Shown: piece by piece, positions 18,442 to 27,820 of the stretch
Layout of the letters: the number at the start of each line of letters is the position of its first letter
Numbering within the stretch: position 1 is the stretch's first letter
Source: Ferrimonas pelagia
GTDB taxonomy: Bacteria > Pseudomonadota > Gammaproteobacteria > Enterobacterales > Shewanellaceae
Length of the DNA: 64,000 bases
Direction of reading: 5' to 3'
NCBI RefSeq assembly: GCF_039543565.1
Contig: NZ_BAABJZ010000003.1
Coordinates: 140,620 to 204,619, forward strand
Notes under the pieces: generated by a model
Told to the model about the DNA's origin: nothing
Seen by the model: the letters and a program-made list of their open reading frames with translations, nothing else
The model's database searches: none
Program-made: the position numbers and the translations under genes

Positions 18442-20619
18442 GTGACTTATAAACACTCTCTTATTGCCACCAGCATCGCCTCGGCGTTGCTGCTCAGCGG
18501 CTGTGGCAGCAGCGACAACAAAGACGACAACCCAGATGTGCCACCGGCGACCAGCGCTTTCTCCGGCGTAGTCAACAAGGGCATTCTCGCTAATGCCCCT
18601 ATCACCATCTGTGCTGCCACCAGCACCGATTGTTCCGATGACGACGCGTTCCGCATCGAGACCCGCACCGATGAACAGGGTCGATACGAACTCAAAGAGG
18701 CTATTGCGGGAACCCCGCTGCTGGTGATCGCCCGTGCCGACGCGCATACCCTGATGACCTGTGATATCGCTCAGTGTGCCGAAGGCATAAACTTCGGCGA
18801 CCAGTTTAACCCTGACGCCGGTTTTGAGCTGAAAGCAGTGACCCCAGGGATCTCCGCCCACGCTGAAGGCGCGGTGGTGAATGTCACCTCACTGACCGAA
18901 CTGGCGGCAAACCAAGCTATTTCCGAGTCTGGTAACAGCGGGATCTTCGCCAATACCATTCGTCGCTCCAACGACATCATTCGCCAGACGTTCAACCTCG
19001 GTGACAACCACATCAACGAGATTGGTGCTGTTGACCTGACCGATCCTGAGCAGATGGCAGGTGCATCCAGCGAAGATCAACTGGCTGCGGTGTACTCCGC
19101 CTCTGTGATGCAGGCCCAGCAGGACAACCCTGAGCTGGAGTTGGACGAGCTGCTGAGTACCACTGATGGTCAAACGTACACCGTTGACACCGACGCGCTT
19201 GAAGAAATCTTTAACAGCGCCCGTGACGTAGTTGAAGAAGTAGACGAGCACCACGACGACATCGAGATGGGCGACATCGTAGATGAAATCGAAGACGCCG
19301 AAGATAACTTGGGTGATCTGGAAGACGGCATCGCGCCGGACCCAGATCTGCCAGAAGAAGATCTGGATGAAGTCAAAGCCGCCAGAGCATTCGTCTCTGA
19401 CGTTCGCGGTGTGGTGAAGTCCGTCGCCGACGGCGGCGATCTGAACAACGCCCTGCGCTACTTTGCCGAGCAGTTTGAAGAACTGGGCGAGTTTGTTGGC
19501 GACGACATGGGAGAGATCATTTACAAGGTTGAGCTGGGTGCCATGGCCATCGCCGATGCCTACCTTGACGGATCACACAACAACGTTGAGATCTCCGGCA
19601 ACACCTACACCGTAGTGGGCATCGACAGCTTAGAGATGGTGGTAGCCATCGACAAAGACGATATCGACGAAAGCGAAGCGTGTGACGACAACGTCTGCAC
19701 CGGCGAGGCCAGTGCTGATATTGATATGAGCATCCAGGCTCTAAACATCACCGAGAACAAGACCGCGCTGTCCGCTCAAGGCCGTGTCCTGCTGGATAAC
19801 GTGCAGATTGAGTACGTTGATGGCTACGAAGACCTCGATGGTGGCTACATTGCCATCTCTTCCGAAGTCCTAACCGCAGACCAACTGAGCTTTCAGTTGG
19901 CTGAGGTTGAGCTAACGCACACAGACGTCAGTTTCACTGGCAATATCGGCATTGATGGCAGCGGTGTGATCGTGGCCTTTGAGGACGACTACGGCTACAA
20001 CTGGTCCGGTGATAACCAAGGTGGTTATGACTTCTACAACACCGAGATCTCGCTGCGCGGCCTAAGCTTAGGCTTTGACGGTGAACTAGCTAAAGGCAAT
20101 GAGTTTGCCAACATCGGCTTGGGCATCGACATCGACAACCCAGACGGTTTTGTTTACTTCGAGCAGGTCTGTCACATCTGGGGCGACCTAATTGTCGATA
20201 CCGATTGTGAGCCGAGCCGCACCGAAGAGAGCGAAGAGAAGTACGTTCGTGCCGGCATCAATGCCTTCACCGCTGTGGATGTGGCCCACGCCAACAACGA
20301 CAACATCCCTGCATCTATCGACTTGACCGTCAAGCGCGATGCGTTTAGCCAAATCGATGGTCACGTCAAAGTGGTTCATCAGGACACCACCACCAACATC
20401 CGCGGTGCCGCGGGCATCTACGATCGCGATGGTGAGATTGAGCCAATCACCGCCACCAACGTCGATGGCACTGTGGTAATGGCGCTGGAAGAAAACGACG
20501 AAGGTCGCATCACCGGTACCATTACGGTTGAAGGTGTGCATGCCGCTGACGTCGACGAAGATCCTAGCGGCCTGATAACCATCCGCTACACCGACGGCTC
20601 CTTCGAGTCCATCCTGTAA
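18442..20619 (+). CDS. Large acidic lipoprotein of unknown function
   Basis: 725 residues from a GTG start, with a GGAAA ribosome site about eight bases upstream. The N-terminus has a lipoprotein signal, LLSGC with Cys21, followed by a Ser/Asp-rich linker. Residues about 38-110 (FSGVVNKGILANAPITIC) look like the small beta-sandwich (carboxypeptidase-regulatory-like) fold that often begins Alteromonad surface lipoproteins. Residues about 250-310 are extremely acidic (Asp/Glu runs such as EEVDEHHDDIEMGD), perhaps metal binding or a helical spacer. The rest is repetitive beta-structure in appearance. I do not recognise a family with confidence. The next gene, an outer-membrane barrel, may be its partner. 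Confidence 0.75.
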   Translation: MTYKHSLIATSIASALLLSGCGSSDNKDDNPDVPPATSAFSGVVNKGILANAPITICAATSTDCSDDDAFRIETRTDEQGRYELKEAIAGTPLLVIARADAHTLMTCDIAQCAEGINFGDQFNPDAGFELKAVTPGISAHAEGAVVNVTSLTELAANQAISESGNSGIFANTIRRSNDIIRQTFNLGDNHINEIGAVDLTDPEQMAGASSEDQLAAVYSASVMQAQQDNPELELDELLSTTDGQTYTVDTDALEEIFNSARDVVEEVDEHHDDIEMGDIVDEIEDAEDNLGDLEDGIAPDPDLPEEDLDEVKAARAFVSDVRGVVKSVADGGDLNNALRYFAEQFEELGEFVGDDMGEIIYKVELGAMAIADAYLDGSHNNVEISGNTYTVVGIDSLEMVVAIDKDDIDESEACDDNVCTGEASADIDMSIQALNITENKTALSAQGRVLLDNVQIEYVDGYEDLDGGYIAISSEVLTADQLSFQLAEVELTHTDVSFTGNIGIDGSGVIVAFEDDYGYNWSGDNQGGYDFYNTEISLRGLSLGFDGELAKGNEFANIGLGIDIDNPDGFVYFEQVCHIWGDLIVDTDCEPSRTEESEEKYVRAGINAFTAVDVAHANNDNIPASIDLTVKRDAFSQIDGHVKVVHQDTTTNIRGAAGIYDRDGEIEPITATNVDGTVVMALEENDEGRITGTITVEGVHAADVDEDPSGLITIRYTDGSFESIL

Positions 20620-20636
20620 CACCCGCTAACTAGGTC

Positions 20637-20660
20637 AAAGGGAGGCATTGCCTCCCTTTT
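20637..20660 (+). terminator. Terminator-like hairpin between lipoprotein and barrel genes
   Basis: A 10-bp stem AAAGGGAGGC/GCCTCCCTTT with ATT loop and T-tail. It ends ten bases before the next start codon, so it probably lowers rather than abolishes read-through into the barrel gene, or that gene has a promoter inside the lipoprotein gene. Confidence 0.75.
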
Positions 20661-20669
20661 CTCGTCACT

Positions 20670-21743
20670 ATGTCTTTTATCTTCATGGCGCTTAGCGCCG
20701 CCTCCGTGCTGCCTTACCAAGGCAGTGACAGCAACGACTGGCACCAATATCAACGCTACCAGGCGTTTGCCCATTCCGACAACAACGCCATCTACGACGT
20801 GCTCAAAACCCGTAAGGTACCCTACCAGGAAGGTGAGTTTGCCTTCCTGCAAAGCTCAGCCGAGCTGGGGGTACAAAAGGGCAACTGGGCCATCACCGCG
20901 TTTGCCCGCAGCGACTGGCACCTTGATTTCTCCAAAGACACCATGGCGTTCTATGGTGCCATCCGAAACAAGGAGTACATCGATCCCGATCGGGTGTACC
21001 AGTTGCACCTCAGTGCCAACCAGCTGGATGCCCAAGGGCTCAAAGCCAGCTACCTGTGGCAACTCACCCCTAGCTTTAGCCTATACGGCGCCGCGGCGCT
21101 GCTGATGGCCAATGGCCTGACTCACGGTGAAGCCTCAGGTTACGCCGGACGGGGCGCCGACGATAACTACTACGGCGAGGTTGAGCTTAACTACACCTAC
21201 ACCAAGGACTATCTGTTCTACCGTCCCCTGCCGCCAACGCAAAGCCAGTTTGGCTACAGCCTGGATCTCGGTTTTGCTTGGCAACTGAGCGAACAACTGA
21301 CGCTTTCCGGCTTGGTGGAAGATCTGCATAACCGCATCCACTGGTACGACAGCCCCATCACTCAGGCCTTTGCCGACACCGCCGATACCATCGTTGATCC
21401 CGACGGCTCCGTCAGCGTTAATCCCATCATCCAAGGCCGGGAATACAACGGCGATCTGAGCCAATCGATGCCGGTTCGCGCCCGCTATATGGCGAGCTAC
21501 CAGCGAGGCAACACGCACTATCAAGTGCGCGGCCAACAGTTGCACAGCCGCCACTACACCGCCGTCGGCTTTGAAACCCAGTATCCGGGCTTAAACTGGG
21601 GCGCAGCACTCTATCCTCAGCAGGGTGCCTTAGCACTGCACCTCAGCAATCAATATCTTCGACTACAGCTAATGGCCGATCACCTCGACTATCAAAAAGT
21701 CACCACCGCCGAGCTGGGCTTTCGTTTCATGGTTCCACTTTGA
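20670..21743 (+). CDS. Predicted outer-membrane beta-barrel protein
   Basis: 357 residues. The sequence is rich in alternating aromatic and polar segments (KGNWAITAFARSDWHLDF, PSFSLYGAAALL, FGYSLDLGFAWQLSEQLTLSG), typical of outer-membrane strands, and ends in FRFMVPL. A short hydrophobic start (MSFIFMALSAASV) may be a signal peptide; a second ATG at residue 6 is equally possible, and neither has a good ribosome site because a terminator hairpin lies directly upstream. No named family is recognised. Its position behind the acidic lipoprotein suggests a two-component surface unit. Function unknown. Confidence 0.7.
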   Translation: MSFIFMALSAASVLPYQGSDSNDWHQYQRYQAFAHSDNNAIYDVLKTRKVPYQEGEFAFLQSSAELGVQKGNWAITAFARSDWHLDFSKDTMAFYGAIRNKEYIDPDRVYQLHLSANQLDAQGLKASYLWQLTPSFSLYGAAALLMANGLTHGEASGYAGRGADDNYYGEVELNYTYTKDYLFYRPLPPTQSQFGYSLDLGFAWQLSEQLTLSGLVEDLHNRIHWYDSPITQAFADTADTIVDPDGSVSVNPIIQGREYNGDLSQSMPVRARYMASYQRGNTHYQVRGQQLHSRHYTAVGFETQYPGLNWGAALYPQQGALALHLSNQYLRLQLMADHLDYQKVTTAELGFRFMVPL

Positions 21744-21811
21744 CGCACGTCCTCGTCTCATTGTTATTAGGCGGTTAAGATGTAACCTCATCGACAGCAA
21801 GGAAGCTCGCC

Positions 21812-22507
21812 ATGATCATGCCATTGTATCAATCGTACCTCTTACTCGCCCTGCATGACGAAAAGGGCAGCAGCCAAACCATGCACCTCGAACTGGGGCT
21901 GGCCACTGCCATCATCGCGCAGTTGATCTACCAAAAACAGATCATCCTGGACTGCGCACACAAGCCGACGCTGAGCCTCGAGGCGCACAGTGACGATCCG
22001 CTAATAGCCCGCAGCCTAGACCACCTGCGTCAGCACCAAGAGCCTTCACGCGGTTGGTGGGCGCAATTCGGCGAGACTCAGAGCCTCAAAGGTTGGATCG
22101 CCAGCCTAGCCGAGATGAAGACGCTCAAACAGGACGCCGTCACCCTGCTGTGCGACGCCAACATCTTGCAACGACGCGAGCGATCGCTGCTGTTTGTCTT
22201 CAGTCGCACCACCTTTCCCGAGCGCAACCCGCAGCCAGAGCAGGCGTTACTCGCCCGTCTGCGCGACGCCATCGAGGGCGATCATGTCCTCCAGGATGCG
22301 GAGATCTCGATACTGCTGGCCCTACTCAAAGCCACGGGCTTGATGCAACCGGTCTTCGGCGATAGCGCTGAGCGACGGGCCGATAGGATCGACGCACTGA
22401 TCCAAGATCTGCCCTCCGGTCAGGCGGCTCAGGAGCTGATCGCCGCGATCGAAGCCGCCTTGCTGGTCACTGTGATCCTGCCTACGGTGATCAGCACCAC
22501 CCAATAA
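21812..22507 (+). CDS. GPP34 (GOLPH3-like) family protein
   Basis: 231 residues with a good ribosome site (AAGGAAG). The N-terminal pattern LYQSYLLLALHDEKGS followed by LELGLATAIIAQLIYQKQI matches the GPP34 fold, an all-helical protein named after yeast Vps74 and human GOLPH3, which bind phosphoinositides and Golgi enzymes. Bacterial members have no settled role; membrane association is likely because the C-terminus ends in a hydrophobic stretch (AALLVTVILPTVI). It precedes sbcD by 143 bases on the same strand with a weak terminator-like hairpin between. Confidence 0.75.
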   Translation: MIMPLYQSYLLLALHDEKGSSQTMHLELGLATAIIAQLIYQKQIILDCAHKPTLSLEAHSDDPLIARSLDHLRQHQEPSRGWWAQFGETQSLKGWIASLAEMKTLKQDAVTLLCDANILQRRERSLLFVFSRTTFPERNPQPEQALLARLRDAIEGDHVLQDAEISILLALLKATGLMQPVFGDSAERRADRIDALIQDLPSGQAAQELIAAIEAALLVTVILPTVISTTQ

Positions 22508-22602
22508 CGCCGCCAGCCGCTGTGCCTCTGCCTCAAAAGCCGATCACCGCCGGACTCCATCGCCGGGAAAACGCAGACGGTCAGCGGATTCTGAGGTAGG
22601 AT

Positions 22603-22630
22603 CCGGCTACGGCTGTAGCGGCGTCTTTTT
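22603..22630 (+). terminator. Weak terminator-like hairpin before sbcD
   Basis: GCTAC-GGCT-GTAGC with flanking G/C bases is followed by CGTCTTTTT. The stem is short, so termination is likely partial. Confidence 0.4.
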
Positions 22631-22650
22631 ACGGGTAATCAAACAGATTT

Positions 22651-23940
22651 ATGCGGATCCTCCACACCTCCGACTGGCACTTGGGCCAGTACTTTTACGG
22701 CAAAAGCCGAGCGGCTGAGCATCAGGCGTTTCTTGACTGGCTACTTGCGCAGATCGACCAGCTGGACATTGATGCGCTGATCGTCGCCGGCGATCTGTTC
22801 GATACCGGCACCCCACCCAGCTACGCCCGCAGTCTGTACAACGCCTTTGTAGTGCAGATCCAGCGCCGCCGCTGCAAGCTGATCCTGCTCGGTGGCAACC
22901 ACGACTCCGTCGCCATGCTCAACGAGTCCAAGCAGCTGCTGGCCTGTCTGGGCACCGACATGGTGGCCGCCGCCAGCGAAGCACCAGCGCAGCAAGTGGT
23001 GACCGTCACCAATGCAGAGCAACAACCCATCGGCCTGGTGTGTGCCATCCCCTATCTGCGCCCGCGCGACATCGTCCGCTCCGAAGCCAATCAATCCGCT
23101 CAGGACAAGCAACGCAGCCTGCAACAGCAGATCGAGCGCCACTACCGTGAGGTGTACGACGCTGCGCTGGCACAGCGCGACGCACTGAATCAGCCGGGGC
23201 TGCCCATTATCGCCACCGGCCACCTGACCACTGTCGGCGCCAGCAGCAGCGAGTCGGTGCGCGACTTATACATCGGCACTCTGGATGCCTTTCCCGCCAG
23301 TGCATTTCCGCCCGCCGATTACATCGCCCTGGGCCATATCCACCGGCCGCAGAAGATCGGCGGCAGCGACACCATTCGCTATTGCGGCAGCCCCATCCCG
23401 CTGAGCTTCGATGAGCTGGGTCGGGACAAAGAGGTACTGTTGATCGAGTTTGCTGAGGCCCCTACCCCCAGCGTATCCGCACTGAACGTGCCGCTGAGTC
23501 AGCCGATGGCGATGCTCAAAGGCGATCTGGCCAGCATCGAGCAACAACTAGCCCAATTTGAGGGCGAGACAGACACCACTTGGCTGGACATCGAAGTGGT
23601 GGCGGAGGATTACCTCAGCGATCTGCAAGCGCGCATTATCGCCCTGACCGAAGCCCTGCCGGTGGAAGTGCTGCTGGTACGCCGCGCCCGCAACCGCCGC
23701 AACGACAGCATTGAACAGCAAGATAAAGAGACCCTGGCCGAATTGACGGTGCAGGACGTGTTCGCCCGCCGGCTGGCCAGCGAGGTGTTTGACGGCGACG
23801 CCGCCGAGCAACGAAAGCAGCGTCTGCAGGCCCGCTTCGACCAAACGCTGGCGCTATTGGCCGAGGCCGAGTCCGAGCCGGATGATCCCGCCCAGGCCAT
23901 GACGGCCAGCGAGTCGGTGAAGCCGGAGGCGCAATCATGA
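22651..23940 (+). CDS. sbcD: Exonuclease subunit SbcD
   Basis: 429 residues, near the usual length. It is the Mre11-type nuclease partner of SbcC: HTSDWHLG (Asp8, His10), GDLFD (Asp48), GGNHD (Asn83, His84), ATGHLTT and ALGHIHRPQ are the metal-binding motifs. With SbcC it opens and degrades DNA hairpins and processes blocked ends during replication and repair. It overlaps sbcC by four bases (ATGA), a sign of coupled translation. The C-terminal 60 residues are charged and variable, as expected for the SbcC contact region. Confidence 0.95.
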   Translation: MRILHTSDWHLGQYFYGKSRAAEHQAFLDWLLAQIDQLDIDALIVAGDLFDTGTPPSYARSLYNAFVVQIQRRRCKLILLGGNHDSVAMLNESKQLLACLGTDMVAAASEAPAQQVVTVTNAEQQPIGLVCAIPYLRPRDIVRSEANQSAQDKQRSLQQQIERHYREVYDAALAQRDALNQPGLPIIATGHLTTVGASSSESVRDLYIGTLDAFPASAFPPADYIALGHIHRPQKIGGSDTIRYCGSPIPLSFDELGRDKEVLLIEFAEAPTPSVSALNVPLSQPMAMLKGDLASIEQQLAQFEGETDTTWLDIEVVAEDYLSDLQARIIALTEALPVEVLLVRRARNRRNDSIEQQDKETLAELTVQDVFARRLASEVFDGDAAEQRKQRLQARFDQTLALLAEAESEPDDPAQAMTASESVKPEAQS

Positions 23941-26900
23941 AGATCCTCAGCCTACGCTTTAAAAACCTCAATTCGCTTAAGGGCGAATGGAAGATCGACT
24001 TTACCGCCGAGCCCTTTGCCAGCAACGGCCTGTTTGCCATTACCGGTCCCACCGGCGCCGGCAAAACCACCCTGCTCGACGCCATCTGTTTGGGCCTGTA
24101 CCACGAGACCCCGCGGCTCAAAGTCTCGCCGACCCAGAACGAGCTGATGACACGGCACACCGCCGATGCGTTGGCCGAAGTCGAGTTTGAAGTCAAAGGC
24201 GTCGGTTATCGTGCCTTCTGGAGCCAGCGCCGGGCCCGCGGCGCCAGCGACGGCAAGCTGCAGCCACCTTCGGTAGAGCTGGCTCAGTTATCCGATGGCA
24301 AGATCATCGCCGACAAGGTCAAGGACAAGCTGGCGCTGGTTGCCGAGCTGACCGGCCTGGATTTCGGCCGTTTCACCAAATCCATGTTGCTGTCCCAAGG
24401 CCAGTTCGCCGCCTTTCTTAACGCCGACGCCAACGACCGAGCCGAGCTGCTCGAGGAGCTGACCGGCACCGAGATCTACGGCCGGATCTCCGAGCGGGTG
24501 TTTGAACAAACCGCCCAAGCCAAGGTGCAACTGGACACCCTGCGCGCCAAAGCCGAAGGGGTGCAGCTGCTGACTCCCGATGTACGCCAATCGCTCAGTG
24601 ACGAACTGGCCGGGCTGCAGCAACAGCATCAGACGCTCACCGCCACGCTGGCGGAGCTGCAGACACAACAACAATGGCTCAGCCAAGCCCAGGCGCTGGA
24701 CCAAACCCTCGAGCAAAGCCAACAACGCAAGCGCGATGCCGCCCAAAACGTCACGACGCATCAGGCCGAGCTCGACCAACTCACGCAGAGTGAGCCGGCG
24801 GAGCAACTGCGGGCGCAACACGAACAGCTCACCCAGGACCAGCAAGCCCTGGCGGCACTAGAGCGGGAGCTGACCGAGCGCAGTGCCCAACTGACTACGC
24901 TGGGCGACACCCTAAGCCAGCAACAACGCAGCTTGAGCCAAAGCCAACAGGCGCTGGCCGAGCAAAAGCAGCGCCAGGAGAAGGAAGAGCAGCAGATCAT
25001 CGAGCAGATGATGCCGCTGGATCAGACTATCGGCCAGCTGAGCAAGGAGCAGGCGCACCTGAGCCAGCAGCAACAACAGCGGGACAATCAGCTTGAGCAG
25101 CTGCGATCCGATGAGCAGCAGGCGCAAACCGAGCGCCAGGCGCTGCAACAAGAGCTGGGCCAGTTACAGCACTATCTAAGCAGCCATGCTCATCTGGCAC
25201 CACTGGGCAGCCAACTGTCCGCCTGGCAGCAGCGACTGCAAGGCTACCAGCAGCGCCAGCAGCAGCTGGCCCCGCTGCAACAGCAAGCCCAGAGCCATCA
25301 ACAGCAGCTGAACCATTGCCGCGCCCAAAGCCGGCAACGGCAACAAGCGCTGAGCGAACAGCAACAGCGACGGACTCAGGCCCAGCAGGGCGCCGATGCA
25401 GCCAAGGCCCAACTGGCACAGTTCCAGCAACCCCTAGGCGCGCAAGCCAATATCGAGACACTGGAGCAGGCGCTGCATCAGCAGCAGGCCCAAGCCAAAC
25501 ACTGGCAAGAGCTGCAAACCCTGGCCCGGCTGTTTAGCAAGGATCAGCACGCCCTGCATCAGCTGGAGCAGCAAAAGCACCAACTGAGCCAGCAGTTGGC
25601 ACAGGCTCAGCAAGAGTTGGCCGATAAGCGCCAACAATACGCCGCTCAGGTACCACACCTGAAAGATCTGGAAGCCCGCTTCGCGCTGGAACAGCAGATC
25701 CGATCACTGGAAGCGGAGCGCGCCAAACTGCAACCGGACAGCCCTTGCCCGTTGTGCGGCGCCACCGATCACCCCTTGGTGGAGGCGTATCAGCAGCAAC
25801 AGGACTCCGACACCCAGCAACGCTTGACGCAGATGCGTGAGCAGGCTGAGCAACTCAAGGCGGCAGGCCTCGCCGCCAAGCAGGCGGTCAGTCATCATGA
25901 GCAGCAGCTAACCCAACTGAACCAGCAAGCGCAGAGCCTGACGGAACAAGTTACTGGGCTGAGCGAGCAGTGGCAGACGCACACGGCGGCGCTGGCCCTC
26001 ACGTTGAGCGTGGAGCAGAGCGAAGCTCTGGCGCAGCAACATCAACAGTGGCAGCAAGGCATGGAGCAGCAAAGCCAGCAGTTGCAGCAGCTGCGCCAGC
26101 TCGATGCCCGCGCCACGCAGCAAGCGCAGCACCTGGCCGAGGCCATCCATGCCGAGCAGCAAGCGCACGCGGCGTTGGAGCAGTGTCACAGCGAAGGCAA
26201 ACACCTAGCCCAGCAAAGCGCGCAATTTGAGCAACAATTTTTGCAACTGCAACAGGAGCAGGCCGCGCTGATCGAACTGTGGCAAACCGAAGCGAAGGAA
26301 CTAGCGCTTGAGCTGCCGGACGCCGATCAGCTTGGCGACTGGCTGGCGCAATTGACCACCGAGACCCAACACTGGCAGGAGTGCACCACCAAGCAGCAGA
26401 GCCTGCAACAGCAGCAGGCCGTGCAACAGCAGCAGGCGCAACACAACGCCGCACACCTAGACGATCTCCGCCAGCAGCGGCAAGCGGCGCAAGAGCAACT
26501 CAACCAACTCGAGCAACAATTGACCCAGGCGCGCAATGAACGACGGGTGCAGTTTGGCGATCAAACCGTCGAGCAGGGCCGCGCCCTGCTCAAGCAGCGC
26601 ACCGAGCAGACCGAGCAGGCGCTGGCACAGGCGCAACGCACCCTGGCCGCCACCGAACAGCAACACCACCAGCTCAGCGGCCAACAGCAATCGCTCAGCG
26701 CGCAACACACGCAACACCGCGATGAACAGCAACAGCGCCTGCTCAGCTTCACCACCGCCCGCGAGGCACTCGGCTTTGCCGATGAACTCGCCTTTAGCCA
26801 AGCGCTGCTGACACCGGCAGAGCGCGAGCAGCTGCTCAGCCTGCGCCAGCAACTGGAACGGGCCAGTAATGAAGCGGACGCGTTGCTGGCGCAAGCCCAA

Positions 26901-27647
26901 CAAAGCGTCACTACGCATCAGCAGCGACAACCCCAAGCGCTGTCCAACGGCGGCAAACAGCCACTGCCAGCACAGCTCGAGCAACTCAAGCAGCAAACCC
27001 AACAGCACAGCGAGCAGCAGCAGGCTGTTTTGGCCCAGCAAGGTCAGCTCAGCGAGCGACTCGACAGCGATCAACAGCGCCGGGATGGGTTGCAACAATT
27101 GGTTGCGGAGATTGAACAGCAACAAGAAACGTATGACGACTGGCAGGGGCTGAACAGCTTGATCGGCTCAGCCAAAGGCGACAAATTCCGTCGCTTTGCC
27201 CAAGGATTGACGCTAGAGCACCTGATCCACCTGGCCAACCGCCAGCTGCAGCGCCTGCACGGACGCTATCAACTGCAACGCAAATCCAGCGATGCACTGG
27301 AGCTGCGGGTATTGGACACCTGGCAGGGCGACACCGCGCGGGACACCAAAACCCTGTCCGGCGGCGAAAGTTTCCTAGTCAGCCTCGCACTGGCGCTGGC
27401 ATTGTCGGATCTGGTCAGCCACAAGACCCGCATCGACTCGCTGTTTCTCGATGAAGGCTTTGGCACCCTAGATCCCCAAACATTGGACACCGCATTGGAC
27501 GCACTGGATCAACTTAATGCCAGCGGCAAAATGATTGGCGTGATCAGCCACGTCGAAGCACTCAAAGAGCGCATTCCGGTGCAGATCCCGGTGGAGAAGC
27601 GCAGTGGTCTCGGCCACAGCCGCCTAGCCCCACAGTTCGCCATTTAG
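23937..27647 (+). CDS. sbcC: Exonuclease subunit SbcC (SMC-like ATPase)
   Basis: 1236 residues, longer than the roughly 1050 of E. coli SbcC. Walker A is GPTGAGKT (residues 37-44). The zinc hook CPLC has Cys604 and Cys607, almost at the centre. The signature LSGGE (1140-1144) and Walker B LFLDE (1169-1173) close the ATP-binding head. The two coiled-coil arms (about 200-590 and 640-1060) are exceptionally rich in Gln and Leu, with many QQQ runs. ATP binding by the head drives DNA entry to the SbcD nuclease. Start by the ATGA overlap with sbcD. Confidence 0.95.
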   Translation: MKILSLRFKNLNSLKGEWKIDFTAEPFASNGLFAITGPTGAGKTTLLDAICLGLYHETPRLKVSPTQNELMTRHTADALAEVEFEVKGVGYRAFWSQRRARGASDGKLQPPSVELAQLSDGKIIADKVKDKLALVAELTGLDFGRFTKSMLLSQGQFAAFLNADANDRAELLEELTGTEIYGRISERVFEQTAQAKVQLDTLRAKAEGVQLLTPDVRQSLSDELAGLQQQHQTLTATLAELQTQQQWLSQAQALDQTLEQSQQRKRDAAQNVTTHQAELDQLTQSEPAEQLRAQHEQLTQDQQALAALERELTERSAQLTTLGDTLSQQQRSLSQSQQALAEQKQRQEKEEQQIIEQMMPLDQTIGQLSKEQAHLSQQQQQRDNQLEQLRSDEQQAQTERQALQQELGQLQHYLSSHAHLAPLGSQLSAWQQRLQGYQQRQQQLAPLQQQAQSHQQQLNHCRAQSRQRQQALSEQQQRRTQAQQGADAAKAQLAQFQQPLGAQANIETLEQALHQQQAQAKHWQELQTLARLFSKDQHALHQLEQQKHQLSQQLAQAQQELADKRQQYAAQVPHLKDLEARFALEQQIRSLEAERAKLQPDSPCPLCGATDHPLVEAYQQQQDSDTQQRLTQMREQAEQLKAAGLAAKQAVSHHEQQLTQLNQQAQSLTEQVTGLSEQWQTHTAALALTLSVEQSEALAQQHQQWQQGMEQQSQQLQQLRQLDARATQQAQHLAEAIHAEQQAHAALEQCHSEGKHLAQQSAQFEQQFLQLQQEQAALIELWQTEAKELALELPDADQLGDWLAQLTTETQHWQECTTKQQSLQQQQAVQQQQAQHNAAHLDDLRQQRQAAQEQLNQLEQQLTQARNERRVQFGDQTVEQGRALLKQRTEQTEQALAQAQRTLAATEQQHHQLSGQQQSLSAQHTQHRDEQQQRLLSFTTAREALGFADELAFSQALLTPAEREQLLSLRQQLERASNEADALLAQAQQSVTTHQQRQPQALSNGGKQPLPAQLEQLKQQTQQHSEQQQAVLAQQGQLSERLDSDQQRRDGLQQLVAEIEQQQETYDDWQGLNSLIGSAKGDKFRRFAQGLTLEHLIHLANRQLQRLHGRYQLQRKSSDALELRVLDTWQGDTARDTKTLSGGESFLVSLALALALSDLVSHKTRIDSLFLDEGFGTLDPQTLDTALDALDQLNASGKMIGVISHVEALKERIPVQIPVEKRSGLGHSRLAPQFAI

Positions 27648-27661
27648 CCCCTGCGATGTCG

Positions 27662-27685
27662 AACAGCCCGGTGCGCCGGGCTGTT
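27662..27685 (+). terminator. Hairpin after sbcC
   Basis: A 10-bp stem AACAGCCCGG/CCGGGCTGTT with TGCG loop, 14 bases after the sbcC stop. There is no T-run after it, so it may be an mRNA 3' stabiliser rather than a full terminator. Confidence 0.4.
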
Positions 27686-27820
27686 ACATTCGGTCACACA
27701 AAAGCGTTCTCTCACTCATGATCCGCTGGCAGCACTTGGCAGAGACACCTACCCTTAAGTCGAGACCCCAAGGCACATGGACAAAAGGGGAGGGGCCGCT
27801 GAGGCAGACAGGGATGCATT

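Noticed and set aside
25000..27000. CAG/CAA-rich repeats as a candidate microsatellite or CRISPR-like array
   Set aside because: They are irregular codon runs for Gln in the SbcC coiled coil, without fixed unit or spacer.
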